Shown piece by piece: positions 1 through 7,500 of a stretch of DNA of 9,133 nt. Position numbers and translations under genes: made by a program. Origin of the DNA: Fidelibacterota bacterium (GTDB lineage Bacteria; Fidelibacterota; Marinisomatia; Marinisomatales; TCS55); NCBI GenBank assembly GCA_002701875.1, contig NZWI01000017.1:1-9133 (forward strand), in the 5' to 3' direction. The notes beneath the pieces were generated by a model. It did not search any database. It was not told the origin of the DNA and saw only the letters and a list, made by a program, of their open reading frames with translations. Within the stretch, counting starts at the first letter, position 1, and each line of letters starts with the position of its first letter.

Positions 1-526
1 AAACTGTTTTACTAAAAATTAATAAAAATACACTAATAAAAATCAAAATTATCAATATTAAAAAATAAATAAACTGGAATGACAAAATTGTTCTTAGCCC
101 CAGGAAAAAAGAAAAAGACGCAAACACAACCAAAGCTGTGAATCCGGCAAAACGGTCCATGAGCACGGTTGAGGCAATTTTGCCTGGATGACCGTGACGG
201 TAGGAAACGCTTACTCCCCGGAAAATATCTCCGGCAACAAAAGAAGGAAAAAAAAGATTAAAGAAAAATCCGGATAAATAAGCTAAAAATGCTTCTTTAA
301 ACGAAATTATTACCCCTAAAGCAGAAAGTAATAATCTCCAGCGTACTATGGCCATTAAAATTCCACAAAAAACTGCTAAGAAGCCTAAAAGAATGTATAA
401 CTTTTGGGAATCTATAAAGATCTGGGCGAGCTCTTTATAAGGAACGAACCTAAACAAAACAAAAACAAGAATAAAACTCACCACCATTCTAATAATAAAA
501 AAATATTTATTATTTATTTGACGCAT
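1..526 (-). CDS. Partial lysylphosphatidylglycerol synthase-type (UPF0104) integral membrane protein, N-terminal 175 residues
   Basis: The frame begins with ATG at 526-524 and stays open to the left edge, so only the N-terminal 175 residues are present. The translation is very hydrophobic, with likely membrane segments near residues 12-28, 43-63, 80-97, 126-145 and 150-171. Between them lie polar signatures typical of the LPG_synthase_TM family (PF03706): FFNLFFPSFVAGDIFRG at about 88-104, then a basic stretch SYRHGHPGK (108-116), then VLMDRFAG (121-128), matching the family pattern of P...GGD..R, basic loop and (E/D)R.aG. Family members include the flippase part of MprF and many stand-alone inner-membrane proteins, often near glycosyltransferases, so a lipid or lipid-linked sugar transport role is plausible but not shown. 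No clear Shine-Dalgarno precedes the ATG; Met14 is an alternative start. It lies 174 bases after the TPR gene on the same strand. I am sure of the family, not of the substrate. Confidence 0.85.
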   Translation of the reverse strand, partial: MRQINNKYFFIIRMVVSFILVFVLFRFVPYKELAQIFIDSQKLYILLGFLAVFCGILMAIVRWRLLLSALGVIISFKEAFLAYLSGFFFNLFFPSFVAGDIFRGVSVSYRHGHPGKIASTVLMDRFAGFTALVVFASFSFFLGLRTILSFQFIYFLILIILIFISVFLLIFSKTV

Positions 527-636
527 TAGCTTGTTTGTTTCTGTTTTGGTAAACTATAATGCTTTAAGAATCCTAAAAAATGACAAAAGTATCCTTTTAT
601 CTGAGAAAAATTCCGAACTGAACCAAGCCGCTTAAA

Positions 637-642
637 ATTATA
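637..642 (-). promoter_or_regulatory. Possible -10 element (TATAAT) upstream of the partial membrane-protein gene
   Basis: Read on the minus strand, the 174-base gap between the TPR gene and the membrane-protein gene contains a perfect TATAAT about 110 bases before the start codon. No convincing -35 hexamer sits 16-18 bases upstream, and in DNA this AT-rich such a match can arise by chance. It would allow the membrane protein to be transcribed separately from the pgk unit. Nothing else in 527-700 looks functional, and no strong terminator hairpin is visible. Confidence 0.2.
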
Positions 643-700
643 CGATGGTCTAAAATAGAATAGACGTAAATCGTGCAACCACAAAATAAATAAATAAATA

Positions 701-2011
701 TTATTTTTCATATTTTTGAAGATTTTTTACTTTATCTATTTGATGTTCTGCCATCTTTCTCCAATCTCGATCATTTCTAGCTTTTTCAAAAGCATTTAAT
801 GCACCTGCCTTATTTCCTCTGCCACCACACCACTCAGCTACACCTAGCTCAAACCATGAGCCTCCAAATCGCGATTTTAAATCTGCACTCTTTCGTGCGG
901 CTTCCTTTGCACCTCCACAATTACCATTAATATTATGTGCACTAGCTAATCTAAAAAAACTCATCGAATCTTTATCATTTAAAGCAACAGCCATTTCTAG
1001 ACTTGAGACTGCCTGATCCCAGTTTTTTTCATCTGCATGGATAATTCCTAGATTTGAATATCCTCTAGCATAATTAGGATTAACAGTTACAGCCATATTT
1101 AATACCTGTTTAGCTTTTTCATAATTCTTCAAACCTATATATATATCTCCCATAGCACCATATGCCTTATCATATCCTGGATTTATATTTATAGCTGCTT
1201 CTAAAGCAGAAATAGCACCATCTGAGTCATTCATAGAACTTTTTGCTAACCCAAGAGCAAAAAATCCTTTATAAAATTGCGGATTTACTTCCAAAGCTTT
1301 TTCGTAAGATTGAATAGCAGCATCTTTATCGCCCATCTTTGATTGAATGACACCAACTTGATAATGTGCTTGGTAAAATGTTTCATCCACATCTAATACA
1401 TTACTATATGATAAAAGAGCGCCCTCTAGATCACCACGCTTGTATAACTGATTGCCACTATTGAAATAATTTTTTGCTACGTTATTAATTGCCGCTGTAG
1501 CCGTTTTATGTTCGGCATTTATTTCCATCGCTTTTTTGAAATATTCAACTGCATCTTTAAATTCTTTTTTCCTGAAGTGTACTAAACCCATATTGAATAC
1601 TGATTCAGGATAATTAGGAAATTTTTCATAAGCAACACGAAAAGATTCAAAAGCATCATCAGCGTCACCATTTTTCATTGATCGAATACCTTTACTCATC
1701 AGAGTATTCAATTCGCTTAATCTTTCAAATTCATCTCTGAAACTTTTATTTTCAGGTTCAATCTCAATTGCTTCTTTTAATAGACTCCCTGTTTTCTTTA
1801 AATCTCCTTTGCGCATCGAGGTATGTGCCAAGCCTAGATATGCAGGAGCAAAGGTAGGATCTGTTTGGAGAGCAGAATTAAATCCAGATTCAGCTTCACT
1901 GACTTTCCCAGCATCTAAATTCGCTTGAGCTGTTTTATACAATTCGTCTGGAGATTGCGCAGAAGCAATCCCAATAAATAGTAATACAATTTTTAATGAT
2001 TTAACCATCAT
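701..2011 (-). CDS. Secreted TPR-repeat protein (436 aa)
   Basis: The product has an N-terminal signal peptide: Lys4 and Lys7, a hydrophobic run VLLFIGIA (9-16), and an Ala-Ser-Ala site (16-18) before QSPDEL. Behind it are roughly ten tandem tetratricopeptide repeats from about residue 22 to the C-terminus, with recurrent A.Y..LG......A...Y.KAL...P spacing, for example near 215-246, 249-280, 283-314 and 317-348. TPR arrays are protein-protein interaction scaffolds, and this one should act in the periplasm or at the envelope. No enzymatic domain is present, so the specific role is unknown. I chose ATG 2011 because AAGGA (2019-2023) lies 7 bases upstream and the signal peptide begins there. The frame stays open to 2089, but that extension would lie inside tRNA-Leu. 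Two Cys-Gly-Gly motifs (365-367, 395-397) occur in the last repeats. The gene follows the tRNA by 26 bases and is probably cotranscribed with it. Confidence 0.88.
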   Translation of the reverse strand: MMVKSLKIVLLFIGIASAQSPDELYKTAQANLDAGKVSEAESGFNSALQTDPTFAPAYLGLAHTSMRKGDLKKTGSLLKEAIEIEPENKSFRDEFERLSELNTLMSKGIRSMKNGDADDAFESFRVAYEKFPNYPESVFNMGLVHFRKKEFKDAVEYFKKAMEINAEHKTATAAINNVAKNYFNSGNQLYKRGDLEGALLSYSNVLDVDETFYQAHYQVGVIQSKMGDKDAAIQSYEKALEVNPQFYKGFFALGLAKSSMNDSDGAISALEAAININPGYDKAYGAMGDIYIGLKNYEKAKQVLNMAVTVNPNYARGYSNLGIIHADEKNWDQAVSSLEMAVALNDKDSMSFFRLASAHNINGNCGGAKEAARKSADLKSRFGGSWFELGVAEWCGGRGNKAGALNAFEKARNDRDWRKMAEHQIDKVKNLQKYEK

Positions 2012-2018
2012 GCTTATT

Positions 2019-2023
2019 TCCTT
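2019..2023 (-). promoter_or_regulatory. Ribosome-binding site deciding the TPR gene start
   Basis: AAGGA on the minus strand lies 7 bases before ATG 2011 and 10 bases before the next ATG at 2008. This supports 2011 as the start and argues against initiating inside the neighbouring tRNA. Confidence 0.7.
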
Positions 2024-2037
2024 ATTATTTGTTTTCG

Positions 2038-2121
2038 TGCCGAAGGCCGGACTCGAACCGGCACGAGGTTTCCCCCACTGCCCCCTCAAGACAGCGTGTC
2101 TACCAATTCCACCACTTCGGC
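2038..2121 (-). tRNA. tRNA-Leu (anticodon GAG)
   Basis: An 84-nt class II tRNA folds from this strand. The acceptor stem is GCCGAAG (2121-2115) paired with CTTCGGC, with discriminator A at 2038. The D-arm region is GTGGAATTGGTAGACAC. The anticodon stem CTGTC/GGCAG encloses the loop TTGAGGG, with anticodon GAG at 2085-2087 for leucine codons CUC and CUU. A long variable arm (GGGG-AAA-CCTC) and a T-arm GCCGG-TTCGAGT-CCGGC complete it. The A73 discriminator and long variable arm are leucine features. CCA is not encoded (ACGA follows), so it must be added after transcription. It starts 16 bases after the secG stop and ends 26 bases before the TPR start codon, so it is probably cut from a polycistronic transcript. 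Confidence 0.96.
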
Positions 2122-2137
2122 CCTTATTATTTTTAAA

Positions 2138-2482
2138 TTATTTTTTCTCAGTATCTTCTATGGGAGATGTTGGAATGGACAATCCTTCCGAAGTTGGGAC
2201 TAGTAGACCATCTTCTTGAGCTTTTTCAATTAGTGAGTCAGAACCAACACTATCTGGTGATCCTAATAAACTAATTAAAAGTGCCAAACCCATAAAAGCC
2301 ACAGCTAAATAAGTTGTTATTTTACTTAAAGCTGTTGCTGCTGAGCGACCACCAAAAATAGCATTGGTAGTCTGCCCTCCTATTGATCCTGCTAGGCCTC
2401 CACCTTGGCTCGCCTGCATAAGAACAACAGAAACCAACAAAACACTAATAATAGCATGAATTGTAATTAAAAATCCTAACAC
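2138..2482 (-). CDS. secG: Protein translocase subunit SecG
   Basis: SecG is a small inner-membrane subunit of the SecYEG channel that aids SecA-driven export. The 114-residue product has the family layout. A first membrane helix (about 3-22) ends in LMQASQGGGLAGSIGG (21-36). A conserved cytoplasmic loop contains FGGRSAATALSKIT (43-56), followed by a second helix (about 57-74). A polar, acidic tail of about 40 residues follows, as is common and variable in SecG. Translation starts at GTG (2482-2480), not ATG. AAGAGG (2489-2494) sits 6 bases upstream, inside the last codons of tpiA, and only 2 bases separate the tpiA stop from this start, so translational coupling is likely. Placement of secG just after tpiA is a common bacterial arrangement and supports the call. 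Confidence 0.96.
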   Translation of the reverse strand: MLGFLITIHAIISVLLVSVVLMQASQGGGLAGSIGGQTTNAIFGGRSAATALSKITTYLAVAFMGLALLISLLGSPDSVGSDSLIEKAQEDGLLVPTSEGLSIPTSPIEDTEKK

Positions 2483-2484
2483 AA

Positions 2485-3252
2485 TTAACCTCTTTTAATA
2501 TTATCTGTTACAAGTTCAATTATTTTACAAAAACTTTCAATATCCAAACTGGCTCCTCCAATAAGGAATCCATCGACTCCATTTGTATCAATTAAAGATC
2601 CCGCATTATCAACATTTACTGATCCACCATATAGAATCGGAATATTTTGTCCATTTTTTCCAAGCATATTTCCTACCATACTTCGAATTTTAGCATGTGC
2701 CTCAGCTACTTGCACTTCAGTTGCTGTATTACCAGTACCAATTGCCCATATTGGCTCATAAGCCAACAGAAAATTATCACCATTAATTCCACTGATACCA
2801 TTTAGACTTTGTTCTAGCTGCTTTTGCAAAACCTTTTCAGTTTGCCCAGATCTCCGCTCATCCAATGCTTCGCCAATACAAAGAATAGGCTTTATTCCTT
2901 GATTTAAAACTGTATTAATTTTATCACGGACAAACTCACCAGACTCACCAAAAATAGTTCGCCTTTCAGAGTGTCCTAAAATAACATAATCAACAGATAA
3001 TGACTTTAGCATTTGAATAGAGACTTCACCAGTATAGGCACCTTGTATTTCATGATGAACATTTTGAGCACCAAGATAAAATGGAGAATTATCTAATAAA
3101 TTAGCAATGGAAAATAGCGAAGTAAATGGCGGGCAGAATATAACCTCAGCACTATCCTTATCCAATATTCGATTTTTGACTTCGTTGACGAAAGAAACGC
3201 CCTCATCGACAGTTTTATTCATCTTCCAATTTCCAGCTACTATTGGTTTCAT
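2485..3252 (-). CDS. tpiA: Triosephosphate isomerase
   Basis: TpiA interconverts dihydroxyacetone phosphate and glyceraldehyde 3-phosphate in cytosolic glycolysis and gluconeogenesis. The 255-residue length is normal for the family. All active-site signatures are present: GNWKMN (7-12) with catalytic Lys10; ILGHSERR (91-98) with the electrophilic His94; AYEPIWAIGTG (164-174) with the catalytic base Glu166 and the start of flexible loop 6; and the phosphate-binding YGGSV (208-212) and GGASL (232-236). It starts at ATG 3252, 6 bases after the pgk stop. A GGAG at 3265-3268, 12 bases upstream in the end of pgk, is a rather distant ribosome-binding site, so coupling to pgk translation is likely. 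It is the second gene of pgk-tpiA-secG. Nothing looks damaged. Confidence 0.98.
   Translation of the reverse strand: MKPIVAGNWKMNKTVDEGVSFVNEVKNRILDKDSAEVIFCPPFTSLFSIANLLDNSPFYLGAQNVHHEIQGAYTGEVSIQMLKSLSVDYVILGHSERRTIFGESGEFVRDKINTVLNQGIKPILCIGEALDERRSGQTEKVLQKQLEQSLNGISGINGDNFLLAYEPIWAIGTGNTATEVQVAEAHAKIRSMVGNMLGKNGQNIPILYGGSVNVDNAGSLIDTNGVDGFLIGGASLDIESFCKIIELVTDNIKRG
2489..2494 (-). promoter_or_regulatory. Ribosome-binding site for secG within the tpiA 3' end
   Basis: AAGAGG on the minus strand is formed by the last sense codons of tpiA and lies 6 bases before the GTG start of secG. Its position supports both the GTG start and coupling of the two genes. Confidence 0.6.
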
Positions 3253-3258
3253 TCTAAG

Positions 3259-4443
3259 CTATAACTCCAATGCGTAAATTGAAGGCAAGTTGTTTCCTAC
3301 TAACAATTCCAAAGATGCACCGCCACCACTAGAAACATGTGAGAATTGATCTAAATAACCAAATTTTTTAATTGCTGCTACAGAATCTCCACCTCCAGTA
3401 ATTGTTATCACATCCTTTTCAGTCTCATCTGCAATTAGACTAGCTAACTTTTGTGTTCCATGGTGAAATCCATCTACTTCAAAAACACCCATAGGTCCAT
3501 TCCAAAATATTGTTCCAGAGTTAGATATAATTTTTGAAAAAATGTCAATTGTACTTGGGCCAATATCAAATCCACATGTACTAGAAGGAATATGATTGAC
3601 ATCATAAACTTTAGCATTTTTATTATCATCAATAGATTGTGCACAAATAAAATCTTCGGGAAATAATAGATTTATTTTGCCGCGGGCTCTATTTAATATT
3701 TTTTTAGCATTATTTAACATATTTAAATCAACCAAAGAATTACCTACATCAATTCCTCGAGCAAGTAAAAAAGTAAATGCCATTCCACCACCAATTAAAA
3801 TGTTATCTGCTGAACTTATGAAATGGTTAATCAAATCTAATTTGGTATCAATTTTTGCACCACCGAGTATAACAGTTAATGGCTTTTTAGGTTTGGTGAT
3901 TCTTTTTGAAAGATAATCTAATTCTCTTTCAAAAAGTAATCCCATGCCTTTATTTAAAAAATATTTTGTGACTCCATTATTTGATGCATGTGCTCTATGT
4001 GCTGTTCCAAACGCATCATTGATATAGACTTCACCGTGTTTAGCAAGCTTTGAAGAAAAATCCTTTTCATTTTTATCCTCTTCTGGGTGGAATCTAAGAT
4101 TTTCTAATAAATGTATTTCTCCAGATCGTAAGCCCAATGTTACATCATGAGAATCTTCAGATATGCAATCATCTGAAAACTTAATGGGCATTTCTAATAA
4201 ATCTGCTAATAGCTCACCAACGGAAATTAAACTCAATTCTGGAACAACTTTACCTCCAGGCCGACCTAGATGAGACATTATTATTATTTTTGCACCTGAT
4301 TTCAAGCAATGTTGAATTGTAGGTAATGCAGAAACAATACGAAAATTATCTGTTACTTTATTTTCTGAAATAGGAACATTAAAGTCCACCCGCAGAAGGA
4401 CTCTTTTATCCTTTAAGTCAAATGATTTGAGAGTTTTGATCAA
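3259..4443 (-). CDS. pgk: Phosphoglycerate kinase
   Basis: Pgk transfers the acyl phosphate of 1,3-bisphosphoglycerate to ADP, making ATP and 3-phosphoglycerate, and runs in reverse in gluconeogenesis. The 394-residue monomer has both lobes intact. The N-lobe substrate motifs are RVDFNVP (18-24), SHLGRP (57-62) and NDAFGTAHRAH (142-152). The C-lobe nucleotide motifs are VILGGAKIDTKLDLI (191-205), WNGPMGVFE (314-322), GGGDS (350-354) and HVSSGGGASLE (369-379). The start is unusual: the only suitable initiator is TTG at 4443-4441, because an in-frame TAA lies six codons upstream and no ATG precedes the conserved N-terminus. No Shine-Dalgarno is visible before it. It is the first gene of the unit. 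The gapA gene often found upstream of pgk is absent here, and the divergent 3 kb gene takes its place. Confidence 0.98.
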   Translation of the reverse strand: MIKTLKSFDLKDKRVLLRVDFNVPISENKVTDNFRIVSALPTIQHCLKSGAKIIIMSHLGRPGGKVVPELSLISVGELLADLLEMPIKFSDDCISEDSHDVTLGLRSGEIHLLENLRFHPEEDKNEKDFSSKLAKHGEVYINDAFGTAHRAHASNNGVTKYFLNKGMGLLFERELDYLSKRITKPKKPLTVILGGAKIDTKLDLINHFISSADNILIGGGMAFTFLLARGIDVGNSLVDLNMLNNAKKILNRARGKINLLFPEDFICAQSIDDNKNAKVYDVNHIPSSTCGFDIGPSTIDIFSKIISNSGTIFWNGPMGVFEVDGFHHGTQKLASLIADETEKDVITITGGGDSVAAIKKFGYLDQFSHVSSGGGASLELLVGNNLPSIYALEL

Positions 4444-4538
4444 AAGTTCTAAATATTATGCTATTATTATTACTACTAAAGCACTAGGAATTTAATTGAT
4501 AAACTTACACCAAGATAGAATTCTATTTATATCAATAG
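4444..4538. promoter_or_regulatory. Divergent intergenic region between pgk and the receiver/PPDK_N gene, with a 12-bp palindrome
   Basis: These 95 bases must carry the promoters of both the pgk unit (leftward) and the 4539 gene (rightward), since each is the first gene of its unit. A perfect palindrome ATAGAATTCTAT occupies 4515-4526, within 25 bases of the rightward start, where an operator could lie. TTGATA at 4496-4501 could be a -35 for the rightward gene, but the hexamer at 17-base spacing (AATTCT) is a poor -10. Its function is inferred from position only. Confidence 0.35.
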
Positions 4539-7500
4539 ATGACTTCGGTAATTTTCATTATGACTACAAACGGTAAAGCTTCAATTAATTTTCAAGATCT
4601 CATGCTTAATCGCATCCATGAAATTTTATTAGTGGCGAGCCCGTATGATGCGTTTATCCTTGAGGAAGATGGACGATTAACTCAACAAATACTTTATGAG
4701 TATTTAGGCATGAATCTTTCCTACGCTCCTAGAGTTTGGCATGCAAAAGACGCTAAAACTGGGTTACGAATGCTATCCGACCGAAGTTATGACTTAGTTA
4801 TTGTTATGATGCGAATATCAGATATGGATCCAATAACTTTTGGTGAGCATGTAAAAGAAAATTTTCCCGATAAACCTGTTATTCTATTATCCTTTGATGA
4901 GTCAGAATTAAGCGGATTACCAATAGAGCGAATCAAAAAAGTAATTGACCAAATATATATTTGGTCCGGCAATGCTAACGTATTTCCTGCAATAATCAAA
5001 AATATTGAAGATAGAATGAATCTAAAGCGTGACTATGAAATCGCTGATATTCGTTCAATCATTATGGTTGAAGACAATCCACGTTATTACTCAATAATTC
5101 TACCATTGCTATATAGGACTGCTTTAAAACATGCTAGAAATTTGATTAGTAAAAGCTTATCAGATACTGACCGACTATTACTCTTTCGCGCTAGACCAAA
5201 AATTATTTTAACATCCACCTATGAGGAGGCAGTAGAATATTATGATACTTATCGCAATAATATACTAGGAATGATCTCAGATATTCGCTTCCCGATAAAT
5301 GGGTCAATGAACAAGAATGCTGGATTAAAACTAACAGAATATATAAGAAATAAAGATTCTGATATGCCTATAGTATTACAGTCAACAAATTCAGAATTTG
5401 ATCAGAAAGTTAATAAAATTAATGCATCGTTTATCCATAAAAATTCACCAACTCTGTTACAGGATTTAGAAGATTTTATTGTAAACAATTTTGGGTTTGG
5501 TGATTTTATTTTTAGAGATCATAAAGGCAAAGAGATATCTAGAGCCAATGATCTCAAAAAATTTCAAAAGATTCTTAAAAAGATTCCACAAAAATCTCTT
5601 GAATACCACGCTTCAAAGAATCACTTTTCAAATTGGCTTGCCGTTCGTGGAGAGTTTAATACTGCATCAAATTTAAGGCCTGTTAAAATACGTGATTTCA
5701 ATAATATAGATGATTTACGTAAAGTAATAATTGATGAGATTGAAGCAGGGAGACATGCTCGAAGCGAAGGACGTGTGGTTCAGTATAGTGCAGATGTAAA
5801 AGATGAAAAAATAAACTTTGTTAGATTATCTACGGGTTCACTTGGAGGTAAAGCTAGGGGCCTTGCGTTCGCAATTAATTTACTCAACGAAACTAGCCTA
5901 AATGATAAATTTACAAATATAAATATTCGCGTACCAAAAGTAGCTGTTATAGGAACAGATGAATTTGATTACTTTATGAATGAAAACAAATTATGGAAAG
6001 TTGCATTTGCAAAAGATAAATCTGATAAATCCATTATTAACGCTTTTCTTAGAGGATCCTTATCTAAAAAAATTGAGTCAACACTTTCGAAGTATTTATC
6101 AAATATAAAAAACCCAATTGCTGTTCGTTCATCCAGCTTGCTTGAGGATTCACAATATCAACCTTTAGCAGGGATGTATGCTACGTATATGCTACCCAAT
6201 GCCAATCAATCTAAAACAATACGTCTTGAAGAATTAATAAAAGCGATTAAACTTGTATATGCATCGACTTATTTGAAAGAGCCTAAATCGTTGATCGAAG
6301 GATCCGTCCATCGTCATGAAGAAGAAAAAATGGCGATTATCATAATGGAGCTAATAGGCAAGAAACACGAGCAACGATTCTATCCTTCTATAAGTGGACT
6401 GGCTCAAAGCTTTAATTATTATCCCGTATCTTACATGAAAAGAAAAGAAGGCGTTGCCTATCTTGCATTAGGATTAGGTAGAACTATCGCCGAAGGAGAA
6501 AAATCACTTCGATTTTCACCAAAGTATCCTGGAATTATTCCTCAATACTACTCTGTTCGCTCAACCATAAGTAATTCTCAAAATCAGTTTTACGCCTTAG
6601 ACCTTAAAAAAGGGATGAAACAACTCAAAGGTGGATTAAGTGAGAACACATCGATATTTGACCTAGATACTGCAGAAAAAGATAGAGAATTAGATTGGGC
6701 TGCAAGTGTAGTTACAAAAGCTGACAATGTTATAAAGGACTCTCTTAGGCACGATGGAACAAGAGTTATAACATTCCCTTCCGTGCTTAAATGGAAAACT
6801 GCGCCATTACCTGAATTATTAATGGATCTGCTAGCACTGGGTGAATCGTCTTTAGGATGCCCAGTGGAAATAGAATTTGCAGCTAACCTATTTCACCAAG
6901 AAGATAAAATGAATGAATTCTGCCTATTGCAAATCAAACCAATGGTAGTAGGAGGCCTTGACCGTATTCAAGAATTTGATTCAATTCAAAAACAAAATAT
7001 ACTTTGTAGAAGTAGTATTGCGCTCGGGAATGGAGTAATTGACAATATTCGAAATATAATTATTGTTGATCCAACAACATTCGATGCAGGAAAAACAAAA
7101 TTAATCGCTAAACAAATTGAAAAGATCAATGACAAAATGATTGATGAAGAAAAATACGTTTTAATTGGACCAGGGCGCTGGGGCTCAGCTGATCCATGGC
7201 TTGGAATTCCAGTGGATTGGGACCAAATATCTAATGCTAAAGTTATTGTTGAATATGGAATGAAATCTTTTCCCGTAGATCCATCTTTTGGAAGTCACTT
7301 TTTTCAGAACGTAACATCAATGAGGATTGGATATTTTACTTTGAATCACAAAAATAAATCAGATAGCCTTGATTTAAAATGGATTAATTCGCAGTCAACT
7401 AAACAAAAAACTAAATTTATCAAATGGATTCAATTAGATAAGCCACTAACTATAACCATTGATGGGCAAACAGGTGATGGGAATATCATTAAACCGCTAG

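Noticed and set aside
683..704. Tetranucleotide TAAA repeat as a phase-variation tract
   Set aside because: Only about four to five units lie at the end of the TPR gene. The tract does not control a start codon or promoter and fits the general AT richness.
526..711. 61-residue minus-strand frame between the TPR gene and the membrane protein
   Set aside because: It has no ribosome-binding site, overlaps the TPR stop region, begins in a TAAA/TTTA tetranucleotide repeat and has a low-complexity composition with no recognisable domain. It is treated as spacer.
2012..2089. N-terminal extension of the TPR protein by 26 residues
   Set aside because: It is encoded by the 3' half of tRNA-Leu and precedes both the ribosome-binding site at 2019-2023 and the signal peptide, so ATG 2011 is the credible start.
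2010..2219. 69-residue plus-strand frame across tRNA-Leu and the end of secG
   Set aside because: It is antisense to a clear tRNA and to secG, so it is a shadow frame.
3677..3916. 79-residue plus-strand frame inside pgk
   Set aside because: It is antisense to the fully conserved pgk coding sequence, with no independent support.
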